Assembly: GCA_033063855.1 (NCBI GenBank)
Contig: CP093829.1
Location: 17,205,537-17,269,536 of the forward strand
Direction: 5' to 3'
DNA from: Smittia aterrima
Taxonomy: Eukaryota > Arthropoda > Insecta > Diptera > Chironomidae
Length of the DNA: 64,000 bases
The notes below the pieces were generated by a model. It saw only the letters and a program-made list of their open reading frames with translations, ran no database searches and was not told the origin of the DNA. Every line of letters starts with the position of its first letter. Within the stretch, counting starts at the first letter, position 1. A program made the translations under genes and the position numbers. Positions 53,904 through 64,000 of this stretch are shown piece after piece.

Positions 53904-56900
53904 GAACTTTTCGTTAATAAAATTAAATAAATTTGTCGAGACTTAATTTCCTTGTGGATCAATCATCTCGTAAATTTAACTTCTTTCATGGTCTCAACTA
54001 AGCGAGAGACGATGTTCTAGTCCACAGACGTTCTTCATCGTTAGAACATCTCTAATGTCTCTGTCAACATTAATTTGTTTGGAATTAAACGACGCCAAAC
54101 ATCCATTAAATCTGTTTTCGTCTTTTGATCCGTTTCTTTTCTTTTAATTAGAAGAAAAATAGAAATGCGACTTGTAGATTAATCACTCGGATAGCAAGCA
54201 AGTAGACATTCCAAAGTGTCAATTTCTATTTTCGACTCCCGAAGGAATTCTCGAGAATCACAAAGCACGTTGCCTGGGATGTGCCGGCTTAGATCATTTT
54301 GGATTTTCTTTCTTCATCTAAAAACGAATTCTCGAGAAAAGAAAATGAAAAACCATTTCGACTTCGAAGCATCGACGAGAGAAGTTTTTTTTTATTTCTG
54401 GCAGCCAAAGGAAAATTTACGTTCTCTACCCTTGAAAATGACTTTCACTTGAAATGTGCATCACGCACTAAATGCTTTAGAAGAGTAAGAAGGAAAAGAA
54501 ACATTTTTAGACGCCTTGAGAGCACATTCACCTCTCGTGGCTTGCAGCTTACGGCGTCTGATGCCATGCCGGCCGGGAGTGCAACGAGAGATGCAAGCTT
54601 TCTAACTTTAGATTCGAGATTAATTCCCTCGCTGAGGGAAAACTACACAAGAAGCATTTTATGTGCGCATGAATTTGATCTTTGTTGATGTTTATTGAAG
54701 TTCTCTCTGTTGCTGGCGGAAGCGAATGCTGAGCTGGATCTTTGTTCTTCTTCTTCTATTTCTCAGTTTAGTTCTCTTTGTGTCAAAGGAATCTCAGGAA
54801 AAAGTTTCCTTGAGGTCAATGAACGTTTAGAGGAATTATTATTTCCTGGAATTTACTTCGATGCAACTGAACGTTAAATTGAATTTGAATTGAAACGTAA
54901 ACTTGATCGTCAGGTTTCAAGACCAAATGCAGCACACAGGAAATTTGTTTAAAGATCATCAAACAAAAGTTAAAAATAATATTTCATTTCGAGTTTAAAT
55001 GTTTTTCGAGCGAGCGATGCTGCCAAGGGCTTGAGTAAGTGTCAGGAAACATGTTGCTTCTCTTAAGATATTTTCCCCTTCACGAAACTAACAGTGGCAC
55101 GCGTGATTCGTGAGCGGAACTAATTATAGTCGTGCTATCGCTCCCTCAACCATCGAATCATCAGGAAAAGAGTAACTCACCGCATTTTATGCTTTGTATG
55201 TTTGTTCTCTTGAGCTGAAAGCGTTTTAATAATCCATAAATTCCAGAGCACATGTTGAAACGTGAAAACAAGAAGAAATCCAGAGGAGGCTGTGAGTGAT
55301 AAATTTCGGAAGTTTTACTTACTCGTCAGTCGTTTAACATGCACACACTTCCTTTTTCTCTGATTCGAAAATAGTTGAACGTCTGTTTTCCTCTCGCGAA
55401 GGGTGAACGAACTAATTTTCGAGTTGTGTTTAAAGTCGAAGAGGAAAATCTTCGTTTAGATAGAGAAGCTTCTCGCTTTGCAATCAGTAGCGATCTATTA
55501 ATAAGTGGAACTTTCAGCCACATGTTTAATAAATGGAATTCATGTGATGTGTTATCGCAGGTGAAAATAATTGAATTACCTGAGAAGTAAGTGAATGTTT
55601 ACTTTAAAATATTCATAACAGGACTCGAATGTAAATTATGTAAGGATTTTAAAAGTAATTTGATGTGTTTCTTTCTGTCAGTAACGCAAGATTATTTGTA
55701 GAGACAGTGAAGAAAAAAAAATGAATTAAATAAAAGAATTTCGAAACTGTTGAAACATAGAATGGTCAGGATTCGAACCTAGGCGCTCACAATCCAAATA
55801 TTTTTAGGGATCGCCCTTGTGAACTTCTCTAATTTTAAATTTTAACATCTTGACCTTTGTTTTGCTAAATGAAGCTCAATAACAAAACTCATGAATCTTT
55901 CTTTCTGAGATATTGTCTTGATTCTTCGAAATAATTTCAAGGCAAAGATTTTTCGATCTCGTATTTCCATTTTTAAAACCTCTTTGCTTTGAGAATTTCC
56001 CAGCCATTCATCAAGTTTCAACACGACACTGCTGTGACAATCATTTCGTCGCCTCTAAGAAGCATCGCTCCAGTTTATTCGGAGCATAAAAAATGATCTC
56101 GATGAGATTCAACCTCCCGACTAGTTTGATGGGATCCTAGCATGTGGTTGAAAAGAATCTCACGCGGCCCATGACACACAAAGCGTTCGTATTGCGTCTG
56201 CTCGTGCTTTTTGAGAAACATTTGGCGATGCACAAACAATAAATTAAGAGTCACATAAATTGTCTGCCTTACCGTGACATTTTCTCGATAAATTTTCCTC
56301 GTTCACTCCGCTCTCATTTCACATCAAAAAGAAAACAAGCGAAAACATGAAAAACTTTTCACCAGAATAAAACATTTGTTAACCTTGCCGAGTGGCGAAG
56401 AAGTGCAATTCTCGAAGAGATCAGCGCTCGTCTGTATGTGCCGAAAAGAAATCTCGCAAGGAGAGTCTCGATAAACATCCGGTAATATTTAATTTTTAAA
56501 CAGGTGGATAATAAAAGTCGCTTGCCAAGACGAGAAAGGGGGAGAGAGGAAAAGAAATGAGAACAGATTTTCGTTTTCCTGAAGTATCGCAACAACCTTT
56601 AAAGCGCATCATTCAACGCTTTATTAATCATTCTGTAATGACTTACGCGCTTCTAAACAAAATTAATCAGCGGATATTTTGTTTATTATCGCTGGCCGCT
56701 CTTACTTTCGAGTCAAGGAATTCAGACTCGTAGACACAACTCGTGCTTAGCGCATATTTGCAAGCGAAACAACCGATCGCAATAAATCAAAAACTTCTCC
56801 TCGGCTTGCAGTGCTAAGCAGATGTGGCTTGCTACAAGAAAATGTGTGTTCGATGTGTTTTATTTTTAACCACCGAGAATAAAAAGAGACGATTCTTAAT

Positions 56901-58476
56901 TATTTTTTAAATGAAATGCGACTCCTCAGAACATTTGTGGCTTAAAAGAAATAAAACAGGATGATGATTGCAAATAAAGAAACTGCAATGAGTGCAGAAA
57001 TGGAGGGAAGTGAATGTCTCTTCACGACTTCATTTTATGATCAAGACAACCGCTAAGAATCAGTTTATCTTCCCGAACTAAACACACATCAATCATCGAA
57101 TGTGCTTTAAAGTGTTTGACTCTTTATGGTTCATTAAACTGATCAAGTTGCCAAACGTCACGTCGGCAATCTCTCATCTTGCGTAAAACACGCTGCTGTC
57201 ATCACCTTTGCTGTTCACGTTGAGGGCAAACTGAGAAAACACCGACAGACGCTCAAAGCCGACTTCCGAACGTTCCACTGCGCGTTATTGACATCTGTTG
57301 GGCGGAAAGAGTGCGGAAAGTTTATGGCAAACAGAGTTTTTTTAATCATCAAAGAAGAAGAGGAAGAGCAAAGATGAAAAACCCACCAAAAGTGCGTTTT
57401 TCTCTCAAACAAAACAAAAAACGAATCTGTTGTGATCTTCGGTGTGTCTGAACGCGCTTCGTATCTCACAGTGTGTGAGATGAACTACAGGAACGAAAAA
57501 AAGAAAAACGAAAACTAAATATAGCGAAAGAGAAAAGTCTGTTCGTGATGGGGGCGATCATCGACACGAAGAAGACGCGAAAAAAAAACTCTGTGTTGTT
57601 ATATTTTATAAAAAGATTCTGTGAGATTGAAAGAAAACGTTTCTGTGCATGTAGAAAAGCCGAAGATTTCACAGAAATTTTCCTCAGTTTCATTCAGACG
57701 CTTCAAGGATCAACAAGCGCTCCGCACGAGCATGTGAACGAAGAGAACTAAAAACGCCAAATTAAAAAGAAAATTAAAAGAGATTATTTTCTCTGAGGAG
57801 AGAAGAAAAGTGATTCGAGACAGAAAGTTGTATAAACAAATCAAAGACTTTAATATCAAAGTGCCGTCGATTGGAAAATTAAAAAAAAAACATTTTGATG
57901 TGAGTGATTGATTTAGTAACAACAATAAAAAGCCTTTTTGATGATTCGCGAATCGATCTTTTGCAAAAAATCTAATTCGACGCAATAGTGAAACTAAATG
58001 GAACAAAGAGAAACATCAAGATAATCCGATTTCAAGATCATCATCGAGGACTATCGCCGACTTGATTCGATGATCGTTTAATTTTTTCTTTCCTTCGAAT
58101 CTCAAGTGATCAATAGAAAAATTCTTCTCGCTTGTATCGGCAATGAAAATTATAATTTTGCTTTCCCCTCTCCGAGCGCGTGAACACTTGAAGCCATGTG
58201 AAAATGAGGAAAACCTGTGAAATCTTCCGACATTTTTCTTCGCATCACAGAAAACACGGAAAATTTCGTGAATAATTTTGAAGTAAACTAAGAAGTGCGT
58301 CATCGAAAAGTTTTTTGCGCCTTGGACAGTGGCCAATCTAAGGAAATAATTTTTTTGCGCGCTCTCTTAGAAATTGTCATGTGCTTGCTTATGTTTGGCG
58401 ACTCGATCGATCGATTTCGCAATGATCACTGAAACTTGAACTTTAAATCTTTTATTCGCAGACCTTAAAACTAAAT
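53904..58476. other. Gene-poor region upstream of the scratch-type gene
   Basis: I find no coding exon with family resemblance. Noted items: an imperfect hairpin at 54006-54061, a degenerate tRNA-like sequence at 55750-55835 (minus), and a perfect palindrome ATCTCACA-GTG-TGTGAGAT at 57463-57481. A splice acceptor (TTATTCGCAG) at 58461 just before the next ATG shows that at least one 5' exon of the scratch-type gene lies here. The block is probably enhancer DNA for that neuronal regulator; this is inference. Confidence 0.45.
55750..55835 (-). pseudogene. Degenerate tRNA-like sequence
   Basis: On the minus strand GGTTCGAATCC (55769-55779) is a perfect B-box/T-loop, followed by a short pairing strand. 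Upstream, AAGGGCGATCCC and GGATTGTGAGCGCC resemble the D-loop, anticodon and long variable arms of a class II (Leu/Ser) tRNA. The acceptor stem pairs poorly, the T-stem has a mismatch, and the D-stem is missing. I take it as a tRNA relic or tRNA-derived SINE fragment. Confidence 0.35.
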
Positions 58477-60035
58477 ATGGTTCAAGAGCACCAGCCTGAA
58501 GACTTTTTTAATCTCAGCACATTGGCTGAGGTGACGTTGATCGCTGGCAAGCTTAGCACGACCGACATTAACGAAATTAAAAATTACATCAACAGCAGCG
58601 AAGACATGAGCGGAAAATATCAGGAAAACGCGAACAAGATTCTTTTGTATCGCGACGTCAAACACAATTACGAGTCGACAAAGAAAAAGTGGAAAAACAA
58701 TTGGGAAAACTTCAAAGGCCAAGAAACGCATTGCAAGAACCTCCACGCCCTAGAAAGCTCCCCCTCATCGACCTCGTCAAAGTCATCTTATGCATTTCTG
58801 TCGTCTTCCTGCTCATCTGTTTCATCGGACGATGACTCAACTAAAAGCCTTTTGAGTTATTCGCACAAAGTGTTTGATCGCCGTCGCTCTTTCAAACAGT
58901 CATCGATCGACAGTGACTACGAGTTTCAGTTCGAGAGCAATAGACATCGGGAGAGAAACTATGACGCAGCTAAAGATAGATCGTTCGACGATAGTAATTC
59001 AAGTGAAATCTTGAAGATTGACGATGACAAGAATAACAAAAGTGAGATTGACGATGGTCTGATGGAATTTTATGGGGACAGGAACTCCAATGAGAGCAGC
59101 GATGGAAAAATCGACGGAGACTCCTCGATGAGTGATCACATTTGTCCCGAGTGTGGTAAAAAATACAGCACAAGTGAGTCATTGCTCTTTTAAACGAAAT
59201 CGTTTGATCAATGAAATTTATTTTCAGGTTCAAACCTCGCAAGACATCGACAAACGCATCGTTCACTTCAAGACAAGAAAGCTCGACGTTGTCCCATCTG
59301 CGATAAAGTTTATGTCTCGATGCCAGCCTTTTCCATGCACGTTCGTACTCACAATCAGAATTGCCAATGTCCACATTGCGGAAAATCTTTCTCACGCCCT
59401 TGGCTACTTCAAGGACACATTAGAACTCATACTGGTGAGTTAAGTTAACGAGAAGTCGATGAACTAAATTCAAATTAATATTTTCAGGAGAGAAACCTTT
59501 TAAATGCAACTTTGTTGGATGTCTCAAGGCATTTGCTGATAAAAGTAATCTCAGAGCTCACATTCAAACTCATTCGAACACTAAGGTTAGTTTGATCAAC
59601 AAATTTGAAAATTCTTTGAAATAATTCATTTCATAATTTTAGCCGCATTCGTGTGAAAAGTGCGGAAAACGATTTGCACTGAAAAGTTATCTCTACAAAC
59701 ACGAAGAGTCATCGTGCATGAAAAATAAATTGGAAATCAAAGTGAAGAGCAAGAAGGAAAGGAAAAGTCAAAAACACGAGATTCCGAGCGAGAAGCGAAG
59801 CGAGGAAAACTTCGTTCAAAACTCTCTGAAAAGTCAACAAAGTGCGTTTGTAAAAGAGAAAATCAAGGAAATACTTGAAGACGGTCAAAAGAAAACTTTC
59901 ATTACACTAAAGCCACGACAAGTTATTGACATGAACAGCGGAGGACTCGAGAATCGAATAAGTGTGATTCGTTCGGTGTCGTCGCTGCTTGACGAACAGA
60001 AACAGATTCTCAACAATTCGTTGTCGTTTCCGTAG
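58477..60035 (+). CDS. Scratch-family C2H2 zinc-finger transcription factor
   Basis: Four exons (58477-59173, 59228-59434, 59488-59585, 59643-60035) give 464 residues. The first 225 residues are Ser/Asp-rich. Five C2H2 fingers follow, and their wording is that of Scratch: CPECGKKYSTSSNLARHRQT, RCPICDKVYVSMPAFSMH, CPHCGKSFSRPWLLQGHIRT, then a finger with CNFVGCLKAFADKSNLRAH, then CEKCGKRFALKSYLYKH. Snail-superfamily proteins repress through E-boxes, and Scratch members act in neuronal differentiation. The SNAG repressor motif (MPRSF...) normally at the N-terminus is absent. The frame is open from the ATG back to the splice acceptor at 58461, so an upstream coding exon is possible, but I find no SNAG-encoding exon in the window. 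The fourth finger has one extra residue between its cysteines. Confidence 0.88.
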
Positions 60036-60693
60036 AATGAATCAACAGGCTCGCATATCAGTCTTCACTTTCATTTTAAGACCAACACGCAAAGGTTCAT
60101 TCAATTTTATTTTAAGAATATCTGTGATTTTTCAATTTCATTAAATTTTTTATGACAATTTTTTTTTCAAGTTGATTGAATTGAGAATCAAAAGATTTTA
60201 GTCTTAAGCAGTGCCATTTAGTTTAGACTTTAGTTGCCGTAGCTTTGAACTGTGATTTTAGATGAGGAAGATTCGAAATTGTTTTGATGAAATACTTGGG
60301 CTGGAATGGTGCAATATAATGATGAAGAAAGCATTTAGGATTAGCGATTAAGGACTGAAAATACTTTGAATAGTTGAAACAATTGTAAAAAATGATTTGC
60401 CAAAGAATTAAGCAACTCAATCCAAACGAAGTTAGTCGATTACAAATTTCCTTTTGAAGGTTTAGTAACTTAAAGTATTTGCGTCAAACTTTTCGCTCGC
60501 AAGATTATTTTGTAATTTCTTTTATACTTTTCAATAAAATTCATTGGAAAATTAAACAATTTTTTATTATTTTCTTTGATAAAATCAAATTGTCGTGTCA
60601 CACGACAAAACTGTGACAATCTCATTTGAATGAAATGAACATGAAAATCAAGTTCATTTTCATTTTATTTTCAATTGAAATTGAACGCGCAAA
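60036..60693. other. Intergenic region before the DEG/ENaC gene
   Basis: It is strongly AT-rich. The scratch-type 3' UTR is on the left, with AATAAA near 60533. A TATAAAAG lies on the minus strand at about 60519-60526 with an open, ATG-less stretch below it; I do not support a gene there. CGTGTCACACGACAAAACTGTGACA near 60595 is partly palindromic. Confidence 0.4.
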
Positions 60694-63600
60694 ATGAATT
60701 TGAGAAAATTCTTTAAAGATTTTTGTGAGAACACAACGATTCACGGATTCGTTTACATTGGAGGATCAAGGAGTCGTCTGATTGAAAAGTATTTTATTTA
60801 TTTTCCACATTTAAACTGAAAATTTAAACTTTTCTCTTCTTACAGAATTTTCTGGTCAATTTCGTTATTGATTTCACTAACTTTAACAGTTTTGTTGATT
60901 CAAAAACTTTTTTTAAGCATCACTCGAAATCCGATTGTGGTTTACACAGACGACAATGCGATTCACGCAACTGAAATCTATTTTCCAGCAATGACAATCT
61001 GTCCAACTTTGAAACTTGGCTTAAACGGTTTCAATGGATTCAATTTCCTCCAAGTTTCCAAGGACATTGAAAGCGGCAAACTCAACTTAAGCGACCTCTC
61101 AAGTCTTCAGTGAGTTAAAAATAATTTATTTATTTTATTCTTTATTTTCTTTTTAAATATTTTTAGTCAAAGATATCTTCAAATTGTTTCTTTAATCGCC
61201 GGAGACTACAGCTCCTTCAACTCATCCATCCCACCAATCTTGACTAATGATTTAATCGATCGTCTTCGAGATTTTCCTTTTCACTGGAGAAAGCCTCATC
61301 CACAGATACCAGGAACTCTTCAAATCCCTTACAACCCTGAGCATGAAGCAGATTGGCGATGGAAATACGAAGTCAACTTCACTGAAATTTTATCATCAAC
61401 TGGATTCTGCTACACGTTCAATTTTCCTGGAGCTGATGGAATATTCAATCTCAAAGAGTTTGAAGTTTAACTTTTATTTGTGAATTATTTTAAAACAAAA
61501 TTTATTTTAGATTATCTGATGACTTCCACTTCTCTAAAATCGTTTCGATGACCAGACATTTGCACTATTATTCTGAAAAAGAGCTTGAGAGACCAATGAA
61601 AACACATAACTACAAAACTGGACTCTCAGCGACTCTATATCAAGGACCACTTGATCCTAACGAGGAATGGTTTAACAACTTTTACGATTCTCATCCTTCA
61701 GAGATTCTCGACGGTTTTCATTTGTTTTTTCACGATCCTTACGAATTGCCATCAGCAAGCTCTCAACAGCTTCACACTTTGACTCAATACAAAGTTGAAT
61801 ATTTGGTGAATCCAGAGATTGCGAGCATTGATGAGTCGCTTTATGATTATTCAATTGACGAGTGAGTGAATTCCTTGAAATATTTTCTGAAACTAAAATC
61901 TCTTTTCAGTCGAAATTGCTATTTGGAGGATGAGAAAACTTTGCTTTATTTTAAAAAATATTTGAAAAGCAACTGCGAGCATGAATGCTTAGCTAATGTA
62001 AGTTTCATGTTTAAATTGATCAGATGGAAACATAGCTATTTAATTATTTACAGTTGACTGTAGCTAAATGCTCATGCGCAAAGTTTTTCCAAGTTCGAAA
62101 TAAATCAACGAGAATTTGCGGAATGAGTGATGCGAATTGCTTCAAAGAAGTTGAAAATGAATTTCCTCAAACTGGAAGTGAATGTCGATGCTTTGAGCCT
62201 TGCGAAAGTCTCAAGTATCGCGTTGATTTAAAAATCCTTTATAAGGTAAGCTTTGGGTATAATGGAGTTGATTTTATGCCTGCAACGTTTTCTGTGAAAT
62301 TCGGATCCAAAAATTACTTTGAACAGAAGAGAAAACAACAATTTTCAAACTTTGAAATTCTGTCGTTCATCGGAGGACTTCTTGGTTAGATATTTTAATT
62401 CTATTGTAGACTTGTTTATGTTAAAAGATATTTTCAGGACTTTTCACTGGATTCTCATTCATCTCCGGAACTGAATTGATTTACATGATCGCGAAATCTT
62501 TCTTCAAACCAAAATCCTCTTCAAGAGTTTATCCACTTTCCGAAAGAGTTCAGAGAAAGTCGAATTGGATCGTCTGTTACCTCAAATCTTTTCTCGAAAA
62601 CTCTTCAATTCATAGCTTCAAATGGATCGCAAAAGAGAGAAGGATTACACAAAAGTTTGTCATATTTTTAGTTTGATTAAGAAATATTTTAGATAACTTC
62701 GTTTTTTCAGAATCTTTTGGACGTTTATATTTGTTTTCTTCATCTTTGGATTCGAGTTTGTATCAACGAGAATGTTCGGAAAGTTCAAGTCTGATTCAAT
62801 CATTCAAACTCAAGATGGGACACCTCGAAGTGTTAACTCAGTAAATATTTATTTAATTGCAAAGTCTAGTTTAATTAAATCATTCTGGTTCAGATTCCTT
62901 TTCCAGCGGTTACAGTTGTCGACATAACTAAACAGGAGACGATGTTGTTATTAGAGTTTGCATTGGCAGTAGCTTTAGGACCGGTATTCACCACACCAAC
63001 GAAAGAAGAGTTTGACAAAATATTCAAGGATTATCCTTTCAAAATTATTAAGTAAGACTTGAACTGAAATAAGAAAGCTCAAATTTGATTTTTTTTTTCA
63101 GCTCAACAGTTGACGCGAATTTGTGCTACCAAGATGCACAAAAAACAAGTTTCATCACAACCGTAGATTATCTGAATTACACTTTTGAGAACCCATCAGT
63201 GTTCGTTGAGCACTTGAAGAAGTGGCTTCCGCAGAGATCTTGGTTCGAGGACAGCGAAATAATTTGGAACCGACACTCTCGACCATTCTTCACGGAAACT
63301 TTGACAACTCAAGGAATTGGCTTCACTTTTAATATCGCAAAAGCCGAAGATTTGATCACGAAAAATATTTCAGAAGATTTTCAGTACGCGAGTCCTGAGA
63401 ATCACTCACTTTTGACTACATCGACGAACGGCGATCGCCATCTTCAAATGTCATTCGAACGTCGTAATCCTTTTTTTGTCTTTGAGTATGGCATAAAAAA
63501 TCCTTTCGGATTTCCAAAATTTCAAAATTGCAGAGACGAAGGTGTTATTGTTCACTCAAATTACGAATTGCCGACAAACTTTGAATATGACGAATACACG

Positions 63601-63993
63601 CGAATGACGCCTGGATACACAATCGACCTTCTGATTACTCCACAAGTCGTTGAAACTGATGAGAGCTTGAGAAGTTTCTCTCCTAAAGTCCGTCAGTGTT
63701 ATTTCGAAGGCGAATTTAAACTCGAGTTCTTTGAGCATTACACGACAGGAAACTGTTTGGCCGAATGTTACTCTAAAATTATTTTTGATCTTTGCCATTG
63801 CGTTCAGTTTTACTATCCAAGAAACTCGACAATGGAAGTTTGCAGTGCTCCAACGAGAGATTGCGCTGTCCGACTTAAGCTACAAATCCTCGATTTAGAA
63901 TATTGCAATCAATGTTTCCCGCCTTGCAACTCCATCACTTACGAGATAGAAATGAGACAAGCGCCTTTTGCTCGTCCTTTCTCTGAAGCGTAA
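60694..63993 (+). CDS. Tandem-fused DEG/ENaC (pickpocket-type) sodium channel, 3' end beyond the window
   Basis: Ten exons join in phase: 60694-60788, 60846-61109, 61167-61457, 61511-61861, 61910-61997, 62054-62384, 62438-62654, 62711-62840, 62894-63051 and 63102 onward. Unit 1 is complete: N-terminal NTTIHG (residues 13-18), TM1 (from I33), FPAMTIC, Cys-rich ectodomain (RNCYLEDEKTL, CEHECL, KCSCAKFFQV, CRCFEPCESL) and TM2 with selectivity filter G478-F-S480. After a 50-residue linker with no stop, residues 526-546 repeat the N-terminal block (LENSSIHSF...) and lead into a second TM1 and ectodomain (FPAVTVV, CYFEGEF, CLAEC, CHCVQFYYP, CFPPCNSITYEIEM). Both TM1s begin at the same phase-2 intron (K/IFW). 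The last exon either splices at GC/GTAAAG (63989) to a TM2 outside the window or ends at TAA 63991. Donors GTTTGA (61458) and GTTTGT (62655) are weak but demanded by phase. Confidence 0.85.
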
Positions 63994-64000
63994 AGTCTTT

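Noticed and set aside
60223..60480. Minus-strand open stretch below a TATAAAAG
   Set aside because: No ATG in frame. The Phe/Tyr/Lys/Asn-rich translation is what this AT-rich DNA gives by chance.
62249..62290. GTAAGC inside exon 6 of the DEG/ENaC gene, a strong donor-like site
   Set aside because: No well-placed acceptor follows that improves the match, the frame is open throughout, and the downstream codons fit the pre-TM2 region. Splicing here would remove expected residues, though an alternative intron is not fully excluded.

Overview
The window reads as nuclear DNA of a holometabolous insect, most likely a lower dipteran (midge-like). Protein genes are split by short introns of about 50-100 bp with GT/AG borders. 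The DNA is AT-rich, and the gene set has close insect counterparts: glutaryl-CoA dehydrogenase, ERGIC-53, katanin p60, RpS19, MED15, cabut/KLF10-11, a scratch-type zinc finger, an odorant receptor and DEG/ENaC (pickpocket) channels. There are no bacterial operons, CRISPR arrays, rRNA genes or recognisable transposon proteins. All gene models were assembled by eye from splice sites, reading phase and recalled family sequences; no search was run.

Layout. 1-8.7 kb: no gene recognised. 8.7-10.1 kb: glutaryl-CoA dehydrogenase (minus). 10.1-16.7 kb: no gene recognised. 16.7-18.5 kb: a VWC-domain secreted, probably GPI-anchored protein (minus) and a small single-pass membrane protein (plus), head to head. 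19.1-21.2 kb: ERGIC-53 (minus) with a 10-nt microexon. 21.4-25.2 kb: a BNIP2/caytaxin-type gene (plus) whose large intron carries the whole katanin p60 gene on the same strand. 26.1-26.4 kb: a small defensin-like secreted peptide (minus). 27.2-28.3 kb: an orphan protein (plus) with an apparently complete PIP-degron and an E2F-like site upstream. 28.5-33.5 kb: RpS19, a TPR-MYND-SET protein and an orphan coiled-coil protein, all minus.

33.85-39.7 kb is the most unusual part. A KIX-only MED15 paralogue is followed by a divergent histone H2A-like gene and by two MED15 genes. The two MED15 genes arose by a tandem duplication whose junction can be read to within a few bases. It truncated the second H2A-like copy, now a pseudogene, and gave the first MED15 copy a new C-terminus read from the antisense strand of that H2A-like sequence.

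39.7-45 kb is mostly gene-poor. 45-47.3 kb: cabut (minus). 49.7-52.3 kb: a SEC14-like CRAL-TRIO/GOLD protein (plus). 52.7-53.9 kb: an odorant receptor (plus). 53.9-58.5 kb is gene-poor, followed by a scratch-family zinc-finger gene (58.5-60.0 kb, plus). The window closes inside a DEG/ENaC gene (60.7 kb to the end, plus) in which two complete channel units are read in one frame with no stop or start codon between them.

The gene-poor blocks flank developmental or immediate-early regulators (cabut, scratch) and are probably regulatory. The strongest leads are the fused DEG/ENaC gene, the PIP-degron protein, the H2A-like variant and the MED15/H2A tandem duplication.
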